From Agromyces ramosus (GTDB taxonomy: Bacteria > Actinomycetota > Actinomycetes > Actinomycetales > Microbacteriaceae), in contig NZ_JAUSYY010000001.1 of assembly GCF_030817175.1 (NCBI RefSeq), positions 744,001 through 808,000 of the forward strand: a stretch of DNA of 64,000 bases, given 5' to 3'. A program made the position numbers and the translations under genes. Shown here piece by piece: positions 49,256-57,687 of the stretch. The notes under the pieces were generated by a model that was not told where the DNA came from, made no database searches, and saw only the letters and a list, made by a program, of their open reading frames with translations. Each line of letters begins with the position of its first letter. Position 1 is the first letter of the stretch.

Positions 49256-50179
49256 TCACACGTCGACGAGCTCGCGAGGCACGACGAAGACGTCGACGAG
49301 CGCCCCGTTGCGCCAGACCGTCATCTCGAGTTGCCGGTCGATCGCGTTCTCGACCATCAGCTTCTGGATCGACGTGGAGGTCACGACGTCCTGCTTGTCG
49401 AGCGAGACGACGATGTCGCCGCGGTGAATCCCGGCGAGCTCGGCCGGGCTGTCGGGCGCGACACCCGCGACCTGCAGTCCGGTCGGCGAGCCGATGCGGG
49501 CGGCGAGCGCCGGTGCGAGCTGCACCTTCGCCCCCGCGATGCCGAGCCACGCGCGACGCACGCGACCCGTGCTCATGAGCGCGGCGATGATCTCGCGGGT
49601 GGCGCGGTTGATGGGCACGGCGAGTCCGAGGCCGATGCCGGCGACCGCGGTGTTCACTCCCACCATGCGGCCGCGGCCGTCGGCGAGCACGCCGCCGGAG
49701 TTGCCGGGGTTCAGCGCGGCATCCGTCTGGATGACCTCGTCGATGACGCGACCCGACGCGGTGGGCAGCGACCGTCCGAGGCTCGAGACGATGCCGGCGG
49801 TGACGCTGCCCGCGAGGCCGAGCGGGTTGCCGAGCGCGACGACGAGCTGCCCGACCTTGAGTTCGCCCGCTTCGCCGAGCTCGACGGGCGCGGGCACCGT
49901 GGCGCGGGCACGCAGCACCGCGAGGTCGGAGAGCACGTCACGACCCACGACGTCGACGGCGACCGAGGTGCCGTCGCCGAACAACGCCTCGGCCGCCGTC
50001 GCGCCCGCGACGACGTGCGCACTCGTCAGCAGGAAGCCGTCGGCGGTGATGACGCTCGCGCTGCCGGCGCCGTCGCCCCGCCGGGTGCGCACGGCGAGGC
50101 TCGCCACGCTCGGCAGCACGTCCCTGGCGACGGCCGTGACGATGGCGGAGTACGCGTCGAGCGGGTCTTCGGTGTCCAC
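49256..50179 (-). CDS. HtrA-like serine protease (S1C) lacking a signal peptide
   Basis: 307-residue trypsin-like protease with a C-terminal PDZ domain. Catalytic triad His ([11 protein letters not shown]), Asp ([11 protein letters not shown]) and Ser ([16 protein letters not shown]) are all present; the PDZ domain spans about 215-300 ([20 protein letters not shown]). Unlike usual HtrA proteins there is neither a signal peptide nor a membrane anchor from GTG 50179: the protein begins [14 protein letters not shown], so it should stay in the cytoplasm. No in-frame upstream extension with a hydrophobic stretch was found. It lies 35 bases upstream of the DUF3817 gene. Confidence 0.88.
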   Translation of the reverse strand: MDTEDPLDAYSAIVTAVARDVLPSVASLAVRTRRGDGAGSASVITADGFLLTSAHVVAGATAAEALFGDGTSVAVDVVGRDVLSDLAVLRARATVPAPVELGEAGELKVGQLVVALGNPLGLAGSVTAGIVSSLGRSLPTASGRVIDEVIQTDAALNPGNSGGVLADGRGRMVGVNTAVAGIGLGLAVPINRATREIIAALMSTGRVRRAWLGIAGAKVQLAPALAARIGSPTGLQVAGVAPDSPAELAGIHRGDIVVSLDKQDVVTSTSIQKLMVENAIDRQLEMTVWRNGALVDVFVVPRELVDV

Positions 50180-50215
50180 ACGGAAATCATCGCCCCGCGC
50201 GCGGGTCGCGCTTCC

Positions 50216-50240
50216 GGCGTTCGCCGCAGGCGGAAACGCC
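50216..50240 (-). terminator. Possible terminator after SURF1 gene
   Basis: GGCGTT...AACGCC outer stem with inner CGCC-GCA-GGCG (2-base bulge), three bases past the SURF1 stop and before the protease gene. No T-run. Confidence 0.45.
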
Positions 50241-50242
50241 CG

Positions 50243-51091
50243 TCACTCGGTTCCGGATGCCCCGGCGCTCGACTCGGCGGCCTTCACACCGGTGCCCGGA
50301 ACGGCGTTCTCCGCCTCGGCGGCCCCGGCCGCGGCGAGCTCCCGCTCGCGCTCGACGGCGTCGCGCACGAGCCGGTACCAGAGGAATACCGCGAACCCCG
50401 CGAACACCGCCCACTCGAGCGCGTAGAAGATGTTCAGCCAGTTGAGCTCGACCGACTGCTCGGGCGGGGGCGAGACGATGGCCTCGAGCCCCGCTGCCGG
50501 CTCTGTCGTGGTGACGTAGCCGAAGTACACGGGCCGGTCGTCGTAGTCGGCCCACAGGTTGATGAGCTGGGCGACGGCCACGGTCTGCATTGCAAAGGGG
50601 TCGTCGCCCTCGTCGGGCACGATCGGTGCCTCGCTCGGCAGGAAGCGTCCGACGATCGTGACCGGGTCGCCCGCCGCCTCGGCCGCGTCGGCGTCGACGC
50701 GCTCGAGGGCCGCGCGGGCGGATGCCTCGTCGGGCGCCCAGCCGAGTGCGATGGGCAGCCCGCCTGGCGCGGCATCCGTCACCTCGAGGTGGGCCACCAC
50801 CCAGAAGCCGGCCACGCCGTCGTTGAGCCGCCCCTCGATGAGCACCGTGTCGCCCGGCACGATCTCGCCCGAGACCTCGACGCGCTGCGCGGTCGCGGCC
50901 TGCTCGGTCGGACGGTCGGGCTCGGCAACGTCGGCGAGCGGCCGCACCTCCTCAGTCGGTCGTTCGACGACCGCGGCCTGCTCGACGGCACGCTCGAGCT
51001 GCCATTGCCCGAGCAGCGCGAATGCCGCGGCGATGCCGAGGGCGAGGAGGAGCGCGAGCACCCAGCGTGGGCGCACCATCATCGTGAGCAT
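50243..51091 (-). CDS. SURF1-family protein
   Basis: Assembly factor associated with heme-copper cytochrome c oxidase, 282 residues. Two membrane helices bracket an external domain: N-terminal RPRWVLALLLALGIAAAFAL immediately followed by the family motif LGQWQLERA (consensus W-Q-x-x-R), and C-terminal NWLNIFYALEWAVFAGFAVF-type helix with YRLVRDA. The middle contains the usual GxWVVAHLE and GWAP elements. A polar tail of about 45 residues follows. ATG shares one base with the stop of the upstream KhtT-like gene (TGATG). The oxidase itself is not in this window. Confidence 0.9.
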   Translation of the reverse strand: MLTMMVRPRWVLALLLALGIAAAFALLGQWQLERAVEQAAVVERPTEEVRPLADVAEPDRPTEQAATAQRVEVSGEIVPGDTVLIEGRLNDGVAGFWVVAHLEVTDAAPGGLPIALGWAPDEASARAALERVDADAAEAAGDPVTIVGRFLPSEAPIVPDEGDDPFAMQTVAVAQLINLWADYDDRPVYFGYVTTTEPAAGLEAIVSPPPEQSVELNWLNIFYALEWAVFAGFAVFLWYRLVRDAVERERELAAAGAAEAENAVPGTGVKAAESSAGASGTE

Positions 51092-51594
51092 CAGGCGCCG
51101 GTGTCCTCACGGAATCCGGCGCCGTCGTGGACTGCGCGGAACATCGTCTCGATGCCCTCGGTCGGACCGACCGCGACGATGGTGTCGCCGGCCTGCACGA
51201 CGAAGTCGGCTGCGGGTGACGGATGCGCGTGGTCGTCGCGCACGATGGCGACGAGGGCGACACCGGGTGCTGCGGGCATCACGCCGAGGGGACGCCCGGC
51301 GATGGCGTCGTCGGCGTCGATCGTGATCCAGTCGATGGGAACACCCGGCAGCTCGTCGAGCTCGGTGATGGACTCGACGATGCGCGTGCCGCCGAGGAGG
51401 TCGGCGAGGGTCCGTGCCTCGTCTTCGTCGAGGCGCACCATCGAGGCCGCGTCGTCATCGCCGCTCGCCGGCCGCGTGACGAGGTCGCTCGACCCGGTGC
51501 GATGCGCGACGACCGCGAGCTCGACGCCGTCGGCCGTCTCGAACGAGTGCAGCACGCCGACCCCGGGGAGGGTGACCCGGCGGACATCGACCAT
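51091..51594 (-). CDS. KhtT-like TrkA-C regulatory protein (orphan)
   Basis: 167-residue cytoplasmic protein. The N-terminal part (VDVRRVTLPGVGVLHSFETA, GVELAVVAHRTG) matches the N-terminus of KhtT-type regulatory subunits of CPA2 potassium/proton antiporters; the C-terminal part (about 95-155, ALVAIVRDDHAHPSPAADFV and QAGDTIVAVGPTEG) is a TrkA-C/RCK ligand-binding fold. KhtT normally pairs with a KhtU antiporter encoded next to it, but here the neighbours are SURF1 and glpD. The antiporter may lie elsewhere, or the protein may have another partner. Confidence 0.8.
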   Translation of the reverse strand: MVDVRRVTLPGVGVLHSFETADGVELAVVAHRTGSSDLVTRPASGDDDAASMVRLDEDEARTLADLLGGTRIVESITELDELPGVPIDWITIDADDAIAGRPLGVMPAAPGVALVAIVRDDHAHPSPAADFVVQAGDTIVAVGPTEGIETMFRAVHDGAGFREDTGA

Positions 51595-51647
51595 TGCGCA
51601 GACTCCTCGGTCTCGAGTGCGTCGCGCTCCAGTCTATCTGCGCCGGC

Positions 51648-53378
51648 TCAGTCGACCTTCACGATGTCGCGCGCCTCGAGCCGCACGCGGTCGGCCGACT
51701 CGTCGTCGGGCTGCTCCTGCGAGGCGCGCTCGGCGGCGACGCGCTCGAGATAGCGCTCCACCTCGAGCGCCTCGCGCGCGGCATCCCAGCCCAGCACCTT
51801 GCCCATGAGCTTCGCTGCGACCGGTGCCGCCGAGACCCCGCGGTCCCACGCCTCGATCGAGATGCGGGTGCGGCGTGCGAGCACGTCGTCGAGATGCAGG
51901 GCTCCCTCGTGGGATGCCGCGTACACGACCTCGGCCCCGAGGTAGTCGTCGGCGCCGGGCAGGGGCTCGCCGAGCGAGGCATCGTCGCGGATGAGGTCGA
52001 GGAGTTCGTCGGTCATCGTGCCGTAGCGGTTCAGGAGGTGCTCGATGCGCACCTTGTGCACGCCGAACGCGCTGGCGATCTTGCCGCGCTTGTTCCACGC
52101 CGCCTGGTAGCCCTCGGCCCCGAGGAGCGGGATGTCCTGCGTCGTCGACGCGGGCACCTTGCCGTCGAGCGCGTCGGCGGCCGCGTCGATGGCGTCCTTG
52201 GCCATGACCCGGTAGGTCGTCCACTTGCCGCCGGCGATCACGACGAGCCCGGGCACGGTGTGCGCCACGAGGTGCTCCCGGGAGAGCTTCGAGGTCTGGT
52301 CGCTCTCGCCGGCGAGGAGCGGCCGCAGGCCGGCGAAGACGCCCTCGACGTCTTCGCGCGTGAGCGGCACCGCGAGCACGGCGTTCACGTGCTCGAGCAG
52401 GTAGTCGATGTCGGCTGCCGTGGCCGCGGGGTGCGCCTTGTCGAGGTTCCAGTCGGTGTCGGTCGTGCCGATGAGCCAGTGCCGGCCCCAGGGGATGACG
52501 AACAGCACGCTCTTCTCGGTGCGGAAGATCATGCCCATGGCCGACTGGATGCGGTCGCGGGGCACGACGAGGTGGATGCCCTTCGAGGCCCGCACCTTGA
52601 AGGTGCCGCGTTCGCCGACCATGCGCTGCGTGTCGTCGGTCCAGACGCCCGTCGCGTTCACGACCTGCTTGGCACGCACCTCGAAGCGCTCATCGGTCTG
52701 CAGGTCGTGCGCCTTCACGCCCACCACGCGCTCGCCGACCTTGATGAAGCCCTCGACCTTGACCCGGCTCGCCACGTGCGCGCCGTAGAACGAGGCCGTT
52801 CGGGCGAGCGATGCCACGTAGCGTGCGTCGTCGACCTGCGCGTCGTAGTACGTGAGCCCGCCGATGAGCGCGTTCGGCGCGAGCGAGGGAATGGCCTTGC
52901 GCACCTGGCGCTTCGAGAGGTGCCGGTGGTGCGGGACCCCGGGGGGCCGGCCGCCGCTGTAGCTGAAGATGTCGTAGAGCATCATGCCGGCGCCCACGTA
53001 GAACCGCTCGATGAACCGCGTCTTCAGCGGGTAGAGGAAGCGCACGGGCTTCACGAGGTGCGGCGCGATGCGCTGCAGCAGGAGGCCTCGTTCGATGAGC
53101 GCCTCCCGCACCAGGCGGAAGTCGAGCTGTTCGAGGTAGCGGATGCCGCCGTGCACGAGCTTCGACGACCGGCTCGACGTGCCCGACGCCCAGTCGCGCG
53201 CCTCGAGCAGTCCGGTCGAGAGGCCCCGCGTCACCGCGTCGAGGGCCGCACCGGTGCCGACGATGCCGCCGCCGACCACGAGGATGTCGAGCTCTTTCTC
53301 CTTCAGCCGCGTGATGGCGGCCTCTCGCTCCTCGGGTCCGAGCTTGGTCGAACGCGTCACGGACTTGAGTCTCGCCAT
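51648..53378 (-). CDS. glpD: Aerobic glycerol-3-phosphate dehydrogenase
   Basis: FAD-dependent membrane-associated enzyme oxidising glycerol 3-phosphate to dihydroxyacetone phosphate and passing electrons to quinone. 576 residues: FAD-binding LDILVVGGGIVGTGAALDAV near the N-terminus, the SGTSSRSSKLVHGGIRYLEQ motif, KVRASKGIHLVVPRD, GTTDTDW and the C-terminal DAO domain (LNRYGTMTDELLDLI). It connects glycerol or glycerophosphodiester use to glycolysis. ATG 53378 has a weak ribosome site. Upstream of the KhtT-like gene by 53 bases, same strand. No glpF or glpK is nearby. Confidence 0.96.
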   Translation of the reverse strand: MARLKSVTRSTKLGPEEREAAITRLKEKELDILVVGGGIVGTGAALDAVTRGLSTGLLEARDWASGTSSRSSKLVHGGIRYLEQLDFRLVREALIERGLLLQRIAPHLVKPVRFLYPLKTRFIERFYVGAGMMLYDIFSYSGGRPPGVPHHRHLSKRQVRKAIPSLAPNALIGGLTYYDAQVDDARYVASLARTASFYGAHVASRVKVEGFIKVGERVVGVKAHDLQTDERFEVRAKQVVNATGVWTDDTQRMVGERGTFKVRASKGIHLVVPRDRIQSAMGMIFRTEKSVLFVIPWGRHWLIGTTDTDWNLDKAHPAATAADIDYLLEHVNAVLAVPLTREDVEGVFAGLRPLLAGESDQTSKLSREHLVAHTVPGLVVIAGGKWTTYRVMAKDAIDAAADALDGKVPASTTQDIPLLGAEGYQAAWNKRGKIASAFGVHKVRIEHLLNRYGTMTDELLDLIRDDASLGEPLPGADDYLGAEVVYAASHEGALHLDDVLARRTRISIEAWDRGVSAAPVAAKLMGKVLGWDAAREALEVERYLERVAAERASQEQPDDESADRVRLEARDIVKVD

Positions 53379-53475
53379 GGTCGTAACCCCATCCCCGCGG
53401 CCTCACGGGCACGGCCGCGCGATCCGATTTCCACGCTACCCGAGGGGGTGCCGGTTCGCCATCGAACGCGCGGGC

Positions 53476-54600
53476 TCACACCGCGTCGTAGGGCGCGACG
53501 ATGATGTCGACGCGCTGGAATTCCTTGAGGTCGGAGTATCCGGTGGTCGCCATCGACTTGCGCAGCGCCCCGATGAGGTTCGCCGTGCCGTCGGCGGCGG
53601 GTGCCGGCCCGTAGAGGATCTCCTCGAGCGGTGCGACCTGCCCGACCTCGACGCGCTGGCCGCGCGGGAGCTTGGAGTGGTGCGCCTCGGCGCCCCAGTG
53701 ATAGCCGGCGCCCGGGGCATCCGTCGCCCGTGCCAGCGCCGCACCGAGCATGACGGCGTCGGCGCCGCACGCGATGGCCTTCACGATGTCGCCCGACTTG
53801 CCCACGCCGCCGTCGGCGATGACGTGCACGTAGCGTCCGCCCGACTCGTCGAGGTAGTCGCGACGTGCGCCCGCGACATCCGCGACCGCCGTGGCCATGG
53901 GTGCGTGGATGCCGAGCGTCGCGCGCGTGGTGGACGCCGCTCCCCCGCCGAATCCGACGAGCACGCCCGCAGCACCCGTGCGCATGAGGTGCAGGGCGGC
54001 GGTGTAGGTGGCCGCCCCACCGACGATGACCGGAACGTCGAGCTCGTAGATGAACTTCTTGAGGTTCAGCGGCTCCTGGTTCTTCGAGACGTGCTCGGCC
54101 GACACGGTGGTGCCGCGGATCACGAAGAGGTCGACGCCCGCCGCCACGACCGTCGAATAGAGCTCTTGGGTGCGCTGCGGCGAGAGGGCGCCGGCGACCG
54201 TGACGCCGGCCGCGCGGATCTCGGCGAGCCGCGCCGTGACGAGGTCGGGCTTGATGGGCTCGGAGTAGAGCTGCTGCATGCGGTCGGTGGCATCGGCGTC
54301 GGCGAGCGAACGGATCTCGGCGAGCACCGGCTCGGGGTCTTCGTAGCGGGTCCACAGGCCCTCGAGGTCGAGCACGCCGAGGCCGCCGAGCTGGCCCATC
54401 ATGATCGCCGTGCGTGGTGAGACGACGGAATCCATGGGGGCCGCGAGGAACGGGATGTCGAACTGGTAGGCATCGATCGACCAGCTGACGGAGACGTCTT
54501 CGGGGTCGCGCGTGCGTCGGCTCGGCACGATCGCGATGTCGTCGAACGCGTACACGCGGCGGCCCCGTTTGGCGCGGCCGATCTCGATCTCCTGGGTCAC
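53476..54600 (-). CDS. guaB3: GuaB3-type IMP dehydrogenase family protein
   Basis: 374-residue TIM barrel of the IMPDH/GMPR family without CBS domains. Family elements: AFDDIAIVPSRRTRDPEDVS, LAAPMDSVVSPRTAIMMGQL (nucleotide and inhibitor region), HVIADGGVGKSGDIVKAIAC and the flap HHSKLPRGQRVEVGQ. The loop holding the catalytic Cys in IMPDH (GSICTTR in the guaB of this window) reads GFGGGAASTTRATLG here, with no Cys. GuaB3 of cyanobacteria has been reported as a GMP reductase; the actinobacterial role is unsettled. GTG start at 54600. It is not next to the other gua genes, but within 7 kb of both. Confidence 0.88.
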   Translation of the reverse strand: MTQEIEIGRAKRGRRVYAFDDIAIVPSRRTRDPEDVSVSWSIDAYQFDIPFLAAPMDSVVSPRTAIMMGQLGGLGVLDLEGLWTRYEDPEPVLAEIRSLADADATDRMQQLYSEPIKPDLVTARLAEIRAAGVTVAGALSPQRTQELYSTVVAAGVDLFVIRGTTVSAEHVSKNQEPLNLKKFIYELDVPVIVGGAATYTAALHLMRTGAAGVLVGFGGGAASTTRATLGIHAPMATAVADVAGARRDYLDESGGRYVHVIADGGVGKSGDIVKAIACGADAVMLGAALARATDAPGAGYHWGAEAHHSKLPRGQRVEVGQVAPLEEILYGPAPAADGTANLIGALRKSMATTGYSDLKEFQRVDIIVAPYDAV

Positions 54601-54691
54601 CCTGCAACCCTACCCGGCCGATACTCCGCCGGTTGAGAGGAGCAGGGCGTCCACCGGAACTCGCATTGATCCACAGCGGCGACATGACGCT

Positions 54692-55288
54692 CTACAGCGC
54701 TGGCATGACGCCGAGAGCGACCAGCAACGTCGGCACGAGCACCAGGATGCCGGCGAGGAGAATCGGCGCGCCCAGGAGGCCGGCCACGATCGGGGCCGGT
54801 CGCCAGCGTGTGCGCCGAGAGTACGAGCTCGCCGCGACACCGAAGCACGCCGCGAAGAACACCGTGCCCAGCAGGTAGACGACGCCGGGCGCATCGATGT
54901 CGTCGGGGCCTCCGGCGATCCCGGTTGCCAGTGCGGCGGCCTCGCCGATCGTGCCGAGCGCATAGATGGCGAAGGTGCCGAAGGCTCCCCACAGCAGCAG
55001 CGCCATCGTGTTCGGTGCGAACGCAGTCGCCCGCTTGCTCACCGACAGCATCAAGACGACGGCCCCGAACAGCTTGAGGCTCACCACCAGCCAGTTCATG
55101 ACGGTCAGACCGGAGGCGTAGCCCGCCAGAGGTCCGTCGGCGAAGTGGTTCGTTCCCTCGAACTGCACGTTCACCGCCGCGAACGCGAGCAGCCCCAGCA
55201 TGCCGAGCACTGCCGTGACTGTTGCGGTCGTCGACGCAGTTGTCGAGCCGACACCCTGCGACCCGACAACGGACTGGACGGAACTCAT
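54692..55288 (-). CDS. Small polytopic membrane protein, function unknown
   Basis: 198 residues with five hydrophobic segments after a Ser/Thr-rich N-terminus: TVTAVLGMLGLLAFAAVNVQ, LTVMNWLVVSLKLFGAVVLM, MALLLWGAFGTFAIYALGTI, VVYLLGTVFFAACFGVAAS and the terminal IVAGLLGAPILLAGILVLVP region. ATG 55288 overlaps the stop of the upstream membrane-protein gene by four bases (ATGA), so the two proteins are made together and may interact. No family was recognised. Confidence 0.75.
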   Translation of the reverse strand: MSSVQSVVGSQGVGSTTASTTATVTAVLGMLGLLAFAAVNVQFEGTNHFADGPLAGYASGLTVMNWLVVSLKLFGAVVLMLSVSKRATAFAPNTMALLLWGAFGTFAIYALGTIGEAAALATGIAGGPDDIDAPGVVYLLGTVFFAACFGVAASSYSRRTRWRPAPIVAGLLGAPILLAGILVLVPTLLVALGVMPAL

Positions 55289-55773
55289 GCCGTGCTCTTT
55301 CCTGATCGTGATGAGTGCTCGGGAACGGCGCCCTCCGACGCAGACGGGTTCACTGCTTCGACCGGACGTTCGCCCCTGCCCGGGTCAGCCGATGGACGCT
55401 GACGGCTCTGGCGCGCCGACTGCACGACAGCGATGACCGCCGCCACGAGCACGAGCAGGAACCCGGACACCGGCGCTGCGCTCACCCCGATCAGCGCGAT
55501 CATCAGCAGCGCGATGCTGACCGACCATGGCAGCCGCCCGGCGTGCTCGAGGGCGGTCATCGCCAGGCCGGTGACCATTCCGAAGAATCCGGTCATCAAG
55601 AACCAGAGCGCCACCTCGAGGTTGCTCGTCATCGCTCCGAACCAGCCGCTGGCCAATGCCTCGCCCAGCGCCGGAGCAGATGCAAGCACTCCAACGGCAG
55701 TGTGCAGCACGCACACGATGATGAGCGCCGGTCCGGCAATCGCCGTTCGCCTGTTGTTTCTCTGTCTCGTCAT
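55285..55773 (-). CDS. Small membrane protein, DUF6463-like
   Basis: 162 residues from ATG 55773: four hydrophobic segments (AIAGPALIIVCVLHTAVGVL, EVALWFLMTGFFGMVTGLAM, LPWSVSIALLMIALIGVSAA, VSGFLLVLVAAVIAVVQSA) and a charged, Arg/Ser-rich tail. The pattern resembles small DUF6463-type proteins, an assignment of low certainty. An in-frame TTG at 55797 lies directly against a GGAGGGA and is less likely as start. A 16-bp perfect palindrome lies 37-52 bases upstream of the ATG and probably controls this two-gene unit. Confidence 0.65.
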   Translation of the reverse strand: MTRQRNNRRTAIAGPALIIVCVLHTAVGVLASAPALGEALASGWFGAMTSNLEVALWFLMTGFFGMVTGLAMTALEHAGRLPWSVSIALLMIALIGVSAAPVSGFLLVLVAAVIAVVQSARQSRQRPSADPGRGERPVEAVNPSASEGAVPEHSSRSGKSTA

Positions 55774-55809
55774 GCCGATCAGTCTGAGTGCGGGCAATCC
55801 CTCCGCGCC

Positions 55810-55825
55810 TCACCCGATCGGGTGA
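55810..55825. promoter_or_regulatory. 16-bp perfect palindrome (candidate operator)
   Basis: TCACCCGATCGGGTGA between the ABC-F stop (55872) and the small membrane-protein pair (start 55773). Too short and without loop to be a terminator; its position suits a repressor site for the pair. The regulator is not adjacent. Confidence 0.55.
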
Positions 55826-55871
55826 CCCGACTCCGCGCCCACAACTCACCCCGTGACTCTCAGCACGAAAG

Positions 55872-57572
55872 CTAGCGGGCGCGCACCACGCGCTGCTCGT
55901 CCCACACCGGGACATCCGACTCCACGACCTCACCCGTGCCGCTGAACACCACGAACCGGTCGAAGCTGCGCGTGAACCAGCGGTCGTGGGTCACCGCGAG
56001 CACGGTGCCGTCGAATCGCGAGAGCCCCTCTTCGAGCGCCTCGGCCGAGACGAGGTCGAGGTTGTCGGTGGGTTCGTCGAGCAGCAGCAGGGTCGCGCCC
56101 GAGAGCTCGAGCAGCAGGATCTGCAGTCGTGCCTGCTGGCCGCCCGAGAGCGACTCGAAGGTCTGCTGGGCGGATGCCGCGAGCCCGTAGCGATCAAGGG
56201 CCGAGCTCGCGGCCTCCCGCGCCATGCCGTCGCGGTTGGCGTCGCCGCGGTGCAGGATGTCGAGGAGGGTCCGCCCGCGGTACTCGGGATGGTCGTGGTT
56301 CTGCGCGAACCAGCCGGGCACGACGCGCGCGCCGAGCATCGCGCGGCCGGTGTGGGGCACGCGGGCGAGGGTCTCGCCGACCGTCGTGACGTGCCCGAGC
56401 AGCCGATCGGGCTCCGTGCCGCCGCCGGCGAGCAGCCGCAGGAAGTGCGACTTGCCCGAGCCGTTCGAGCCGAGTACCGCGACGCGGTCGCCGTACCAGA
56501 CCTCGAGGTCGAACGGCTTCATGAGGCCCGTGAGCTCGAGCCGCTCGCACACCACGGCCCGCTTGCCGGTACGGGCGCCGCGCAAGCGCATCGACACTGC
56601 CTGCGCGGGCGGGCGCTCCTCGGGCGGCCCGGCCTCCTCGAACTTGCGCAGTCGCGTGAGCGCGGCCTGGTATCGCGACGCCATGCCGTCGTTGTAGGTC
56701 GCCTTCACCTTGAGGGTCGCCACGAGCTGCTTGAGCGCCACGTGCTGCTCGTCCCAGCGACGGCGCAGCTCGTCGAGCCGCTCGAATCGCTCATCGCGGG
56801 CGCGGTGGTAGCCCTCGAAGCTGCCGCCGTGCACCCACGCGGTGTTGCCGGCGGCGCCGAGCTCGAGGGTCACGATGCGGTCGGCGGCGCGGGCGAGCAG
56901 CTCGCGGTCGTGCGAGACGAGCAGCACCGTCTTCGGCGTCGCGCGCAGTTGCGCCTCGAGCCAGCGCTTGCCCGGCACATCGAGCGAGTTGTCGGGCTCG
57001 TCGAGGAGCAGCACCTGCTCGGGCCCGCGGAACAGCGCCTCGAGCGCGAGGCGCTTCTGCTCGCCGCCCGACAGGGTCGACAGTTCGCGCCACCGGGCGC
57101 GCTCGAACGGGATGCCGAGGGCTGCGCTCGTGCAGTGGTCCCACACGACCTCCTGCTCGTAGCCGCCCGCCTCGGCGTACTCGGCGAGCGCGGTCGCGTA
57201 CCGCATCTGCGCGGCCGTGTCGTCGCGTTCGATGAGGGCGTCCTCGGATGCCTCGAGCTCGAGCGCCACCGCCCGCACCCGCGCGGGCGCGACCGACACG
57301 AGGAGGCCGGCCACCGTCTCGGTCGCGCCGGGAGCGGTGCGTCCGGTGCCGACGAACTGGTCCATCACGCCGAGGCCGCCGTCGACCTGCACGCTGCCCT
57401 CATCGGGGCGGAGCTCGCCGCGGATGATGCGGAGGAGGGTCGACTTGCCGGCGCCGTTCGCGCCGATGAGCGCCGTGGTGGCGGCATCCGTCACCCGGAA
57501 CGCGAGGTCGGCGAGGAGCGGCCTGCCGTCAGGCAGCGAGAAGGAGACGCCGTTGACGTCGATGAAGCCCAT
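55872..57572 (-). CDS. ABC-F family ATPase (ribosome-associated)
   Basis: Soluble tandem ATPase of 566 residues with no membrane segments, acting on the ribosome (translation factor or antibiotic protection). First domain: Walker A GANGAGKST, signature LSGGEQKRLALEA, Walker B VLLLDEPDNSLD, His in SHD. Interdomain linker at about 245-330 is charged and helical (DERFERLDELRRRWDEQHVA, SRYQAALTRLRKFEEAG). Second domain: Walker A GSNGSGKSH, signature LSGGQQARLQ, Walker B LLLLDEPTDNLD, His in THD. DEPDN in place of the common DEPTN marks an actinobacterial subgroup. ATG 57572 (MGFIDVNGVSFSLPDG) begins at the domain. Whether it confers resistance cannot be told. Confidence 0.92.
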   Translation of the reverse strand: MGFIDVNGVSFSLPDGRPLLADLAFRVTDAATTALIGANGAGKSTLLRIIRGELRPDEGSVQVDGGLGVMDQFVGTGRTAPGATETVAGLLVSVAPARVRAVALELEASEDALIERDDTAAQMRYATALAEYAEAGGYEQEVVWDHCTSAALGIPFERARWRELSTLSGGEQKRLALEALFRGPEQVLLLDEPDNSLDVPGKRWLEAQLRATPKTVLLVSHDRELLARAADRIVTLELGAAGNTAWVHGGSFEGYHRARDERFERLDELRRRWDEQHVALKQLVATLKVKATYNDGMASRYQAALTRLRKFEEAGPPEERPPAQAVSMRLRGARTGKRAVVCERLELTGLMKPFDLEVWYGDRVAVLGSNGSGKSHFLRLLAGGGTEPDRLLGHVTTVGETLARVPHTGRAMLGARVVPGWFAQNHDHPEYRGRTLLDILHRGDANRDGMAREAASSALDRYGLAASAQQTFESLSGGQQARLQILLLELSGATLLLLDEPTDNLDLVSAEALEEGLSRFDGTVLAVTHDRWFTRSFDRFVVFSGTGEVVESDVPVWDEQRVVRAR

Positions 57573-57687
57573 GGGATGATCCGTTCGAGTTCGCGGCCGT
57601 GCCGCACCGCCCTTCGGGCAGCCGATCAGGATATCCCCTCGACGTGCCGCCCTGCCACCCCGCCCCGATCTGCGGCAAGCTGGAGGC

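Noticed and set aside
55774..55797. TTG 55797 as start of the DUF6463-like protein
   Set aside because: The GGAGGGA abuts the codon, leaving almost no spacer; ATG 55773 is kept, with some uncertainty.
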